The position numbers and the translations under genes are program-made. Positions 45,273 to 58,100 of a stretch of DNA of 64,000 bases are shown here, piece by piece. This DNA comes from Solen grandis. Lineage: Eukaryota > Mollusca > Bivalvia > Adapedonta > Solenidae. Position 1 is the first letter of the stretch. Every line of letters starts with the position of its first letter. The stretch covers positions 63,167,909-63,231,908 of the forward strand of contig CM037782.1 of the NCBI GenBank assembly GCA_021229015.1, read 5' to 3'. The notes beneath the pieces are model-generated. The model did no database searches and had not been told where the DNA came from. It saw only the letters and a program-made list of their open reading frames with translations.

Positions 45273-46779
45273 GCTCACGTATTACTAAACACGTTTGGTC
45301 TTGGGAATACTTTGAAGGTTTGCAAAAAACGTTTTTTTTTTTGTGTTTTTTTGTTATTTGTCGTGTTGTTGTTGTTGTTTTTTTTGTGTGTGTGTGTTGT
45401 TTTTTTTAGCTCAACTGAGCACAACGTGCTCAAGGTGAGCTTTTGTGATCACCCTTCGTCCGTCGTCGTGTGTCGTGCGGCGTGCGTCGTCAACAATTTG
45501 CTTAAAATGACATCTCCTCTGAAACCACTGGACAGAACTTGATTAAACTTGACAGGAATGTTCCTTGGGTGAGGCTCTAAAAAAGGTGCTAAAATAAAGT
45601 TGATCCATGCAGAACTCTGGTTGCCATGGCAACCGAAAGAAAAAGAAATGAAAACTTTAAAAATCATCTCCTTCAAAACTATTGGCCAGATTTCAAAATA
45701 ATTTGGTACAGATGTTCCTTGGGTCAACCTCTACCAAAGGTGCTAAAATTATTCCGATCCGTAAAAAAAACAATACCGCCATGGGCGGGGCTTATTTGCC
45801 TTATATGTATATAGAGAAACCTTTAAACAACATCTCCTCTGAAACCATCAGACAGAATTTGATTAAACTTGGCAGGGATGATCCTTGGGTCAACCTTCAC
45901 AAAAGTTGCTAAAATAAACTTAATCCATGTAGGTTCCGGCAACAAAAAAAAAAAAAAGAAAACTTTAAAAATCATCTTCTTCAAAACTACTGGCCAGATT
46001 TTAAAATAAATTGGTACAGATGTTCCTTGGGTCAACCTCTACCAAAGTTGCTAAATATTTTCCGATCCGTAAAAAAACATGGCCGCCAGGGGCGGGGCTT
46101 ATTTGCCTTGTATGTATATAGGGAAAACTTTAAACAACATCTCCTCTGAAACCACTGGACAGAATTTGATTAAACTTGGCAGGGATGATCCTTGGGTCAA
46201 CTTTCATAAAAGTTGCTAAAATAAACTTAATCCATGTAGAACTCTGGTTGAAATGGCAACAAAAAGAAGAAAAAAATGAAAACTTTAAAAATCATCTTCT
46301 TCAAAACTACTGGCCAGATTTTAAAATAAACTGTTACAGATGTTCCTTTGGTCAACCTCTACCAAAGTTGCTAAAATTATTCCGATCCGTATAAAACATG
46401 GCCGCCAGGGGCGGGGCTTATTTGCCTTATATGTATATAGGGAAAAATTTAATCAATATTTTCCTCTGAAACCACTGGACAGAATTTAATTACATTTGGC
46501 AGGAATGATCCTTGGGTCAACCTTCACAAAAGTTCCTAAAATAAACTTGATCCATATAGAACTCTGGTTGCCATGGCAATAAAAAGAAAAAAATATGAAA
46601 ACTTTAAAAATCGTCTTCTTCAAAACTACTGGCCAGATTTTAAAATAAATTGGTACAGATGTTCCTTAAGTCAACCTATTTATCTCAGGTGAGAGATTTA
46701 GGGCCATCAGGGGCCTCTTGTTTTTTTTGCAAACCTTCAAAGTATTCCCAAGATTAAACGTATTTTGTAATGTGTGAGT
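45273..46779. repeat. Inverted repeat (about 50-bp arms) enclosing modular repeat Y2
   Basis: ATTACTAAACACGTTTGGTC then TTGGGAATACTTTGAAGGTT and TGCAAAAAA at 45281-45329 is inverted as TTTTTTGCAAACCTTCAAAG, TATTCCCAAGATTAAACG and TATTTTGTAAT at 46724-46771. The arms match about 85-90 percent. The insides of the arms are T-rich runs, and the Y2 repeat sits between them. Confidence 0.85.
45408..46722 (-). repeat. Modular repeat, copy Y2 (four dimeric modules)
   Basis: On the plus strand it begins AGCTCAACTGAGCACAACGT and ends GGGGCCTCTTGTT, the inverse of the shared ends of X copies. CTCCTCTGAAACCA(C/T)(T/C) recurs near 45511, 45831, 46141 and 46460 (about 315 bp). Each module is two related halves, one with GATTAAACTTGGCAGGGATG and one with TTAAAATAAATTGGTACAGA. 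Confidence 0.9.
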
Positions 46780-47164
46780 GAGATAGTCATGAAGCGACAT
46801 AATTCTTTACACGCCCCTCGCATATCTTTAAATGAATATACTAGTACAAAACATGTACATATGAGTGTAGACACTCAACGTGTGACGGTGTTAGTGAAAC
46901 ATATTTTCGTGAATTGTTTCGCGGTTTCTCATACACGTGAATCATTTGTTTTGATAAATGGAGAGGAGGAGGCTATAAGGAATAATGGACTAGATTTCTA
47001 TTGAAAATATAAAAGAATTATTTAATATTAAGCCTTGTTGATACATGATAAAGATGAATAATCAAATACGTAAACGTAAAGTAAAGCTATTGTTTACATC
47101 ATCTGAACATGCCTATCACGTTTAGGTGATATTAAATCTGAAATTTCTGCTCTCACCATTCGGA
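46780..47164. other. Intergenic, nothing recognised
   Basis: A 76-codon frame at 46774-47004 without domains; otherwise AT-rich. Confidence 0.5.
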
Positions 47165-47358
47165 TGGTATTTCATCTATCATTAAGTTATAATCATGGTC
47201 TTCAAATGCTTAAAAAGACCTCAGAGCAGATTCAAGCATCCATTAACTTGGAGTTATAGGCTTTTTAAATCCAAGTCTAGAAGTGCTTGCATTTGCTATA
47301 AAATTCCCACTATTTTTTGATGGACCATGATTACAATATAATGATGGATGGATGACTT
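47165..47358 (-). repeat. Inverted-repeat element family M, copy Mc
   Basis: ATTAAGTTATAATCATGGTC at the left and GGACCATGATTACAATATAA plus TGATGGATGGATGAC at the right are inverted ends. The interior CATTAACTTGGAGTTATAGG is the family core in reverse. Confidence 0.8.
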
Positions 47359-48694
47359 TAAAAAGGAATATTTGATAAAGATCACTGATGAACTTAACCG
47401 GAACAAAATGTAAGTGAAGAAATTTGTTGACCATAAATGAAATATGCGTAAGATTAAATATAGGATAATTTATTCACAGACGACAAACATATTTTGAACA
47501 TGTTACTCAGAGCAACTACATTGTTCTGCCATTAAAACAATAACAAAAACGTTCAGTTCATTCGTATAATAAGAGTTTAATTGAATATGCATGTAAAATT
47601 GGTTATTTAACTTTACTTTATTAACGATTTTCTGAAAATCAATTGAATGATAGATTACAAATGATACAACAACAATCATTTTGTTAAAAGCATCAGCTAC
47701 GACATTAACAACACCCACAGGTCATCTCGTCAATGTTGTCCATGTTTTGGTATAAATGACGTCATGAACGGGATAATTCAAAAGGGTTTATTTTAATTAA
47801 CGGACGAAACAAACAAATAGCCATCAACGGCATTAATAATTCAGACCTATATATGTGAATGGAATATAATACTTTAAATTTTCTAAGAATAATAGTTTGT
47901 TTTGTTGTACATGTGTATTGCATGCATTTTATAATCAATGTTAATTAAAAAATCATCATCATTTACTGAGTAATTATTTAGAGTGCCTTTGTTTGATTGG
48001 GTGAAAATAAAACATTTTTCCAGTTCGTTAACACTTCATATTGCTCCTTTTCTTTTCATTTTAAATATATAAAATTTCAAAACATTGATATTTGATAATA
48101 ATACTACAATTTAAATAACTTTTACAATATTTTACTGCTCAATATAATGATGTGCTACACATCAATTACTTTTTTCAATATCCATGATAAACGCTAAAGA
48201 TTTTTTTGACTTACACTGCTTAAGCAGTTTAACTTTTAGAACACGATTACATCCAAGTACACAAATTTATTCCCGTACCTTTATAACATTTCTTCGCTAA
48301 CTACCGCAGCGGAATCAATATTGGATTTGTTTTGTTTTTCTTAGTATATGATCAATTATTTACGATAAATTATTTAGTACATGGAATTAGAGCCGAAGCA
48401 CCGAGACGCACAGCTTGGTAAAGCTTTCTGGACCATATTGATTATATATAGGTCCAATATTGTACTCATATATATGATAAACACGATCATGCAGGTGCTT
48501 AGAAACTTAGAGATGGTAGAGATTGTATCGGTGTCACCCGATGGTCCTATCAGTGGATAGAAGACACATCTCTAGCGGGAACTGACTGTGACGATTTGCT
48601 CCGTGAGATAAAATTGATGGACGCGGGGCAAAGAGATGGTGTTTGTGTAATTTATTTTCGTGAATTATTTTGTAGTTTCTGTTTTGAATCACAG
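47359..48694. other. Upstream region of the NCS gene
   Basis: AT-rich to about 48390. From 48390 to 48640 the sequence is more balanced (GAGCCGAAGCACCGAGACGC) and could hold a promoter or 5' UTR exon. I see no decisive TATA box or start site. Confidence 0.4.
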
Positions 48695-48728
48695 GTACGG
48701 ATTCTGAGAGGGAAATAAATATTGAAAC
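48695..48728 (+). other. Probable 5' UTR portion of NCS exon
   Basis: A pyrimidine-containing acceptor (TTTTGAATCACAG) ends at 48694. The short leader from there to the ATG suggests an upstream non-coding exon is spliced in. The alternative is a longer unspliced leader. Confidence 0.4.
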
Positions 48729-49127
48729 ATGGGGGGAAAACAGACAAAGATGAGCTCAACGCTGGATAAGAAATCTTTGGATAAAATGTTATCCACGGTG
48801 AAAGGGGAATTTACAGAAGCGGAGATACAGTCGTGGTATAAAAGTTATGTGGACAGCAGACACTCGGGCAGCCGTGAGCTGACAAAGGACGAGTTTCTGG
48901 AGGTATTTAACGAACTCTATGATGGAGATGCGACGGAATTTGCGGAACATGTGTTTCGAACTTTTGATCTGAATAACGATGGCCATGTTGATTTTCACGA
49001 ATTCCTCCTGGGACTTTGTATGACAGGTAGTTCGGACCTTGAAACAAAAATTACTTGGGCTTTTAAAGTCTACGATATTGATGGCGATGGGAGCATTTCA
49101 TGGAAGGAAATGAAGGACATCGTCCAG
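48729..49127 (+). CDS. NCS coding exon 1: myristoylation motif, EF1-EF3
   Basis: 399 nt, 133 codons, ATG in AAC-ATG-GGG context (A at -3). It ends GACATCGTCCAG|GTTTGT in phase 0 after IVQ. As I recall, this is where vertebrate hippocalcin-type genes also have an intron. It encodes TEAEIQSWYKSYVDSR (degenerate EF1), FRTFDLNNDGHVDFHEFLLG (EF2) and AFKVYDIDGDGSISWKEMKD (EF3). Confidence 0.95.
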
Positions 49128-52100
49128 GTTTGTATTTACACATCATAACTAATAGTAATTTGTTAAAATATATTCATTTTTTCCACATTACAAAAGCTTC
49201 TTCGATTATTTGTATTTTATTTATTTTTATATTATCAAATAAAAATAAATAAAGACGCGCTATAAATGATTGGCCGATTAATTAATTAATGGACCATTAT
49301 ATTTCATAATGATTAAATTTTCATGACAAAAAAGAAAATATAAAATAACACTGGCATGTTGACTAAAACAAACATGATTTTGCAAAATTACAGTCAAATG
49401 CATCGGAAATGTTGATCAATTATGCAATTTAGTATTTTGGATGGATGAAAAAATACTGTCATTGTATATATTTTGCATTGGCGAGTATTCCAAAAGACAG
49501 TCTGTAATCGGAAATAATTTGAATTTGGAAAACCGTCGTCGATTCACTCGTGATTCGTTAACGAAGACAAACGGAATGTCTATGGAAAATTGACGATGAT
49601 ATGCGGAATATGCAAATTAAAGTTATTTTGTAAACAATTGATGATCTCATGTAAAAGAGTATTTGTTACTTGTGAATTGTAGTAATGATGTCGTCAACCA
49701 GTTTGTGCAGATTGCATCTCGTAACAAATCTGTTGGACACACTTTGCTTTTCTTTCCGAAGATTACACACTGATTTTTGGAAGTATAACGGACCTTTAAG
49801 TCATAATTAATAATAAATAATTTCCCAACTGTATCCATGTCTTTAAATACTTTCCCTTCATCCGGGAATAGACGCCATCTTTAACGCATGTCGGTAAATG
49901 TAAAACAATAAGCATAGCCCCCAAGCCAAGTTGGCACAAGTAAAAATTGTATCCTTTAAATCTACTACCATACATATTGCCTTTCTCTAAGCATTTTCTT
50001 TGTTTACATTGTGTAAGGTAGCGCCGTGATCCAAATGTTACAAATATGACTGCAAATCCGAAGTATGTAGGTTCGAACTTTGACAAGGATATGTAGGCCA
50101 AATATAAAAAATTATCATACGAAGCTAACTTTAAAAATTCTGAAATACACCGTACGTTTGGGTGGGGGTCTTCAATTTTTTCCTCTATACACTTCTTCTT
50201 TTCCGCTTTACCAGCGAGAGTACACTGGTTGTTCCAGGGAGTGCCCATAAGTTTTTCCAGGGGGTCTGACAAATTTTCCACTGGGGTCCGCAGGGAGATC
50301 CTTACATGATCCTACTGGCTAATTTAATAAAGTTTTATAAATGTATTGCCAATTACAACCTATTGATGTGATATACAAACAGAACAAAAATGATAATTGT
50401 TGACATTTTAAAGATTAAGTCACAAGTTCTTTAACTTAGATAAGACTCTCAGACCCTGAAAAGAGAGGACACATGTCAAATATTAATATGACGGGAACAT
50501 GTGTTTGTTACTTGCAGATAGTAATGATGGTAATTACAACAATAATAATAATATACACAGCACGGAAAACCACTCTAAACAGATTCAAAAGGAATAGGAA
50601 ATAAAAAATAACGTAGAACGATTATCTAATTATAAAGATAAAATTCAGAGAGAGAAGAGAAAAAAAAGAGAAGGTTGGTCTATCTCATTTAATATACCTT
50701 ATATGCCCTAAAACGTTTTGTGTTTTTGATATATATTGAACATCGTTTGCTTAACTTCTATTGTCTTCTTGAGAAAATGTGGCATTTCCGTTTAGTAGAA
50801 GATTGCAATTTAAAATTAAAAGTTTTATATACCGTTGAAATAGTCTCGAGAAGATGTATCTTCTGCATTCATTCCATTCTTTTTTGTTGTGTATGATTCC
50901 TTTGAGGGTTATGTGCAATATTAATAAAGCCCAATCTCCTAAAGGCTTGCAGAATTTAGTATTTCAAGGTCCAATTAGAGCTTTGGTACAATTTGTTTAA
51001 CATGCAGTTGGAAAAGGTCAAAATTTTTAAGCCGATTGTCTCAAAATGAACTGATTGGTAGATAGGACCTTGTAATAAAAATAGACGCTATTTACAAACT
51101 TTCATTCCATGTGAGAATGAATCCCGCTATTCGTAAAAATAGCATTCAATGCAATTATATTCAAACAATTTCATGAATGTTCGGCTTATTTTAACGCAGC
51201 CATTCTATTTATTTTGATTATTTATTCAGAAGATTGATTGTCTCATCAATTTGTTTTATCATTAAATGTTTGCTGGGTTCTTATTGAACAAAGCATCTGT
51301 TCAGTCCACAAAATAAAATCCATTTCAGCATAAAACAATTTATTTCCGATTCCATTTCATCACGTTGAATGAAACACGGCAAATCAATTCCCATGCATGC
51401 GCCGCGCTGTATGTAAAACAAGAAACCAACTGTTCAGTACTAATTGCATGAATATTTAATAGATTAGCTCATTATAACCGTCCCCGCCTCAGAATTTATA
51501 ACAGAGATTAAACTTTAAATACCATCAACCTTCTAAACAGCCGTGTTTTCTCCCAAAAAATGAACAAAATATTAATACAATTTACTGAATATGATATCCA
51601 TCTAATAGTCGTTATTTTGACGTTAAGTTGGTGGAACTTATTGGACAACTCAAAAGGGAAACCCTAGAGATAACCTTTAAAAATTGAAGAGAAAGGAAAA
51701 GTCTATAGAATGCAAGGGATTTTCTTCAGTGAAATTAATACTGCTGTGGAGAAATACTATTGAAAATTGATCAAATTCTCTGCACATGTAAAAACGAATG
51801 TTCGCGTTTAGGGTTAGATTTTATTCCTATAGGACTTGGTATTGTCCAAGTTCCCAATCTCTTATCCAGGACACGCACGTGCGAGTGTTGCTAAGAACAG
51901 CTTCATGCATTCCAATGACTTTATCATGTATCAGAGGGAAAGCCATTTCCGTTTTATAACTAGGATTACATTTATCATTTATCGATAGTTTTCAGATATC
52001 AAATATACATTTTACCATAAAAAGTATAATTTGATACACAACATGTTAATGATCACATTATCAAAAAAAAAAAGACTTTTGCATCTACTTTTCAAAATAA

Positions 52101-55100
52101 ATCGGTCATTACAACACTTTACTAGCGTTAGTTTAGGGGAAAACTATAACTTTCACCACCTTGCATACGCATCCCACCTTGTCGTTATGTAATGTAAGTG
52201 CAGGGCGATATGTGACGTAACGTGACGTGACGGAACGCGACATGACGTAATACCTGTTTAGCCCTCATTCCTGTGAAACGAGGTTATAATTACATGTAAA
52301 TAAAATTGTATTCATCATTGTAAAAAAAAAATATTGCACAAAACAATAGCAACATTTGATTGTTAATTCTATTTCAGTGTCATGTCTTATATATAAATAC
52401 GTCAACCTTGAAATGATAGGCAGAGAACAAAGTGGTCTTATGATTGATTTTTAAAGGAGGCAGTTTGAATTCCCAGAAATAACATGCGTATAACACAGTA
52501 ATTATAAAAGTCTGTATAGAAGTAACATTTAGTAGAATTGGATACGTTCCCCAATAACCTTTGCACCGACCTTTGTGGAATTTCGCTAATTACAGCTTTC
52601 ATTTCTTTACTGGTGACCAGTTTTGGCATGCTGTCTCTCCTGTCTTCAACTGATTCTGACGCTTCAAACCTCTTCATAAATCTCTGAATTTGCTTTGCAT
52701 TTAAGTGTTACAACTCAGGATGCTTCTTTTTCTTAGTTTTGAGCACTATTTTCGGTGAATTGCTTTGGTAATACAATTCAACCACTCCTCAGGACTGTTT
52801 TTTTTGGATGATGCAAATCGACAGGAAGTGGCGTCATTAATAACGTCACAACGTCAAGGATTTTCTGTATTTTAACACTGGTTAAAAATGATATTCAATG
52901 ATGTACATTGTATGAACAAAAAATGTAACGATTTTATAAAAAAAAAAATCTTACAACGACAGACAATATGAAACACTGTTTATGAAGTAAGGTATTTTTT
53001 TAATCTTGATCATATATACAAACTAAGAACTCTCACATAGATCTTTTTTTAAAAAACCCTGAAAATTATAAAATTTTTCACAAAATGTATTACTTAAAGT
53101 TCATTTTTACATATTGAAAATATGTTTAGTCCTGTTCATACCTAGTGAAAAAATGTTTCCACATAATTAAATAAACTTGAAAAAAAGGCGAGATATCCAG
53201 TTATCTTAAGTGAATACATGGCTGGCAGTTGTGGGCACTTACAGGAAGTTTTGTACTGTTAAGATACCTAATAGGATAACACGAAAGTTTTCTACTTTCT
53301 ACTCAAAGTGGATAAGTGGCTGGCAGAAATATATCACCATAGTTTCAATAATATTGATACACAGTATTTTCATTAGTATACATTGCAAGAATGCACTTCT
53401 GCAAAATTCTCATTTAAACTTTGTAATGAATTTAAACTTTGCCTACTTGATGTTTACATTAAAAGACATGAAACATAGAAGTAAAATAAGTCATGGCTAC
53501 GCACACAACAAAAAATGCATTTTTGTCCCTCACAACGATGTCCCGTAATGCCAAGCATTTGAGTAGCATGGAATGCAAAAAGTATTTTTGTTATTAATGA
53601 TCTTTGATGAGATTATGAAAAAAAAGTAATCTTCATAAAAATGCTTTCTATTTTCATTGGTATATTACATGTTTTACGTGACCTTTTAACAGTTTTTAGC
53701 AAAAACAATGACATTAGTAATTTGAGAAGTAATTCCATCATTTCCAACCAGTTACTTTAATTCAGTATGAAAATGTACAGTGAACGTGTTTCTATAAGAC
53801 TGCACAACATTCTGTAACACTTTTTTTAAAGGAAATATGAATTATTTGAACTTAAAAGGAAATATCTTTCAAAGTGAGACAGTATAAGGCTTAAAATTGC
53901 TTTTGGGGAATATTATATACCTTACTTCCAAAAGGGGCTATGTTACAAGCTAAAATTTTCAAGAAAAACCACGGTGCATATGAATTGGATCGGGGTATTG
54001 ATGTTTAAGTCCTTTTGATATGAAAAAAAAGGCATAAGTGCTTACAGTCAGCTCTTATTAATTTTCAGTAGGGTAAATTTAGATTTTAAACTAAATCGTC
54101 ATATCTTGATGCACTTGCTGCATCAAACATGTCATATGGGTCAGAGGGATGGGGTTTTTACGTTTAAAAAAGGGATGCCTGGATAACGTAGTGGTAACGC
54201 ACTTCGCTTCTCTCCAGTGCGTCCCGGGTTCGATTCATGGTCACGTACGTGTGAGGGTAATAGTGGTCTCCCGTCCAGGCACGTGGGTTTTCTCCGGGTT
54301 CTCCTATTTCCTCCCATAATAATGACCTCATGTGCCGCTACCAGAGCCATTGGGAATGATTAATATTTGTTGTTAGAAGTGAGAACTTGTTTCGTGATCG
54401 ATGTAAAATAAATAATGTTTAAACCTTTTTACAATTACACGTTATTATTAGTTTTGTAGATTTGCCATCAACAAATCTGTAATTTCGCTGGACTGGGAGT
54501 TCATTTAAAGAAAGATCTATAGAATTTATGAATTTGGTAAACATATTAAATCAACACAAATCACTTATTGTCCATGTACAGTAAAGTCTCTATAATAAGA
54601 CCACCATTGGGACTGCTGTACTGCTGTAAACTGGTCTTAATAAGATGGTCTAATAATCAAAATTCAATTAATAGGAGATATAGTAAAAGGGACCTGAAAA
54701 TAATGGTCTTAATAGTGAGGTGGTCTTTATATTTAGGTGGTTTTTATTTGAGGTTTTGCTGTACTTATTGAACAATATAACTTATAATTATAGTAAATGA
54801 ACAAGAACTAACGTTTAAAACAAATATGCGCCGGTGACGGGGTGAAGTGATGGCGAATTTAAAACGGTTTTATGAGATTATTTCTTCCTGGATAGACCTC
54901 AAATCTGTTGGTAAAGCGACCACTCCACCGGAATCAGTGCAGTAAACTTTTTTGAAATAATGAGAGCTAAACCCGTCTTTTCATCTTACGGACACGGCGA
55001 AACAGATTATGATTTACTGCAGATATTTAGAACGTTCAGTCCGAAATGGGTCTCATTGTGCATCTTATTTATCAAAGGAACTTTAATTTAGCCAGAATAT

Positions 55101-58100
55101 TGTTAAAATAATCCAATTTCTTGCAAACGAAGCAAAAACATTATATTTCAGGTAGTTGTAATCTCAACAAACTATGGTTTGTAACTTTGTTTCGTAATGT
55201 CTACCACTGATAATCATTTTGCATTATCTTACGCCATTATCTTACGCCATTATCTTAAGGTAAAATCCCTATAGTGGTTCCGCTACATTCCGGACCTCAT
55301 TGCCTTTCACTGAGATAACAAAGGTGTCCTAATGTTTCATTAGGGTACCTTTGTTATCTTAGTAGAGGTTAAGTGGTCCAAGACGTAACGGAACCATTAC
55401 AGGAACTTTACCTTAAGAGGTCTGGTGTATCCCACTGACAAAATATTGATAGTATGGAATGTAGTCCACCTGTAATGATGTAAATAATGTCTGGCCACAA
55501 GTAAATTATTTTAAGCCTTGTGTCTGCTCTCTTCTTTTCCGTGGCGAACTGGAACAAAAAGGAAAATAAAACTTCCCGTTTACAAATCTAATTTTCTATC
55601 TTTTATTGACAGCAAACCAACGTTTACAAGAAAGTCGTTCGCTTTCAGCTTCTCTGAATTGTTTTTTGACATCTAGTTACAAGAGTAAATTCAATCAAGC
55701 TGGATATCGTTGGAATTGAGCACTTAGATAGCCTCTTGTCTAAAACAGTGGTAAACCAACATTTGCTAAAATGTTCCTCGACATTCAAATATCCTAGTCT
55801 TATTTATATTTAAAATGTACCTGCATTAACGCATTTGAAACACAAAACGCATTTTAAAATTCACTCAGTTGACATTTATCTAACCCATTCGACCATCATT
55901 CTAGTAGCATGATACATGGACACTTTTTAAGGATGGACATTGCTAATGGAACTCTGAAATAGATATGTCAAATGTTTCAAGAAAAGAAGCGGTAGCATGC
56001 GCTAACACGGCTACGGTATCCAATCACACATTTGACGTTTTCCAGGGTTCGATCTCTAAATCGTTAATTGGATGTCTAAATTCAGATGAAGCTATCTTGA
56101 ACAAGATCATGTTTATACTATTAGCATAATTATCGAAATTACGTGAACGTCTGCAAACAAAGCAGGAAAGCAACCCTTTGTTTGACAGTTAGATTGCTCT
56201 ATCGTGTGTGTGTGTGTGTGTGATAGTAACTTGGAAGTTGAAGAAGACAATTTGGTCAAAAGGATATTTTTTACCCTTTGATTAAAACAGGTATAAGCAG
56301 TCTCTTTGGTCAAAAAGTTTATTTGTTTAACGGCAAAACACTCCACTGTAAGCAATACCACACACATATTTGAATGCAGTATACCTTTTAACGATATATT
56401 GTTTTTGGTGGCCTCTTTTTCTTTCTTTTCTCTACGACTACAATCGAACATTCCTAAAGTATCATTTACGTTACAGTAGTAATATATTTTAAGAAGTAAA
56501 AACGTACATATGGTAATCCTGAGAAAATTGATTATTGAAGAATTACTTTTTATATGTAATGACCTATTACGGAAATGATAAATGGGGATATCCATAAAGG
56601 GGCCTCAAATATGCAATATAGACATAGAAGGCATGTAACTTGATTAACACCGTACGAAATGGCGAAATATATGATAATGCTGGTAAGGTTATGTTAGTCT
56701 TACGCCGTTTATGAATGGAAATACAGACGCATCACATTTAAACGTCGTATGTTTTTGGAACCACCCTATTATCCAAGTTTGGATGGACGTCAATTACGTC
56801 TTATTCCAAGATGCGGTCAATCATGTTACAGTCTTATGTCAAAGGGATGGACGGTCAATCATGTTACAGTCTTATTTCCAAGGGATGGACGGTCAATCAT
56901 GTTACAGTCTTATTTCCAAAGCTGGGGTCATATTACTTATCAGTGGACGGTCAATCATGTTCATTTTTTCAGGATGGACGTCAATCATGTCAGTCTATTT
57001 CAAGGATGGCGTCATCATGTTACAGCTTTCCAAAGATGCGGTCAATCATGTATCATCTTATTCCAGTCTACTCATACTCATTTCATAATTCTTTATCTTG
57101 TTATAGAGCAAATTAGAAGGAGAATAAAGACGATTTATGCACCATAGATAAAACAGTTGATATACAATCCAAAATATCCAGCTGCAAAGTATAGAAACGT
57201 TAAATCCTAATGGAACATATATGAACAATGCATGTTGCATTGTATTTGAAATACGTGTAAACGAAAACCAGTTGATAGCGGAAAAAAAGAGATTTAACAA
57301 GAGAATTAATCGCATTATCAGGCAGCTTGGAGATTAGTGTGAATTAGAAAAGTGGATAACTGAGAGAAAACAATCAAAAGATAAATACATATACAAGAAG
57401 TGAAGATTTTTTTTCCAATGTCCTGAAAGAAATGGTCACAAATCCACAACAGAACGTTATATGTATTTTCTGTAGCGGTTAGCAGGTTCTTAATGTGTTC
57501 ATTGTCATGCTTCTCTTTTTTAATGCCTTTTGACGCATCTTTTCGTAAAAATAAGCAATACATTTAATTTTTTTCCACACATCGTTATAGTTTCTGACCT
57601 TACGACAAGCCCAATTTCTTTACTAGGGTTTTTTTTTTAAAACCCTTTTTCTTCCTTTTTCTTACACATCCATAACCATCACCACTCCACCTTCATCATC
57701 ACCAGCATGTTATCCTACGTCATCGCATTGTAATAACGTACATAGAATACGTCAGTAACAACCTTAAATCTTTATCCTAGTGCGTCTCAGAGGTAACAAA
57801 TTTATGGGACTGTTTTCCACATAGTCGGCAAGATATTCTGTATTCTTTGTGGTTTCGACGTCACGTGATGCCATCCTGGTAACAACTTTAAATGTCAATT
57901 GAATTATCTCACCATTTGTCCCCATAATTTGTAACTTTCCTGACGCAAGGCTCAGATCACTACTTTTAGGTGTGAATGAATCTCTTGTGCCAGCATATAT
58001 TCTATAAGATGAGTCTACAGCGTAGGAAGCTTTAAATATATGTAATGGATGTTTTCGTTTCGATATAATACACGTATTTTTTTAATAAAATGAATTAATA

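Noticed and set aside
49796..50281. 161-codon minus-strand open frame in the NCS intron
   Set aside because: No recognisable domain, low-complexity ends and partial overlap with dispersed repeat D. I treat it as chance.
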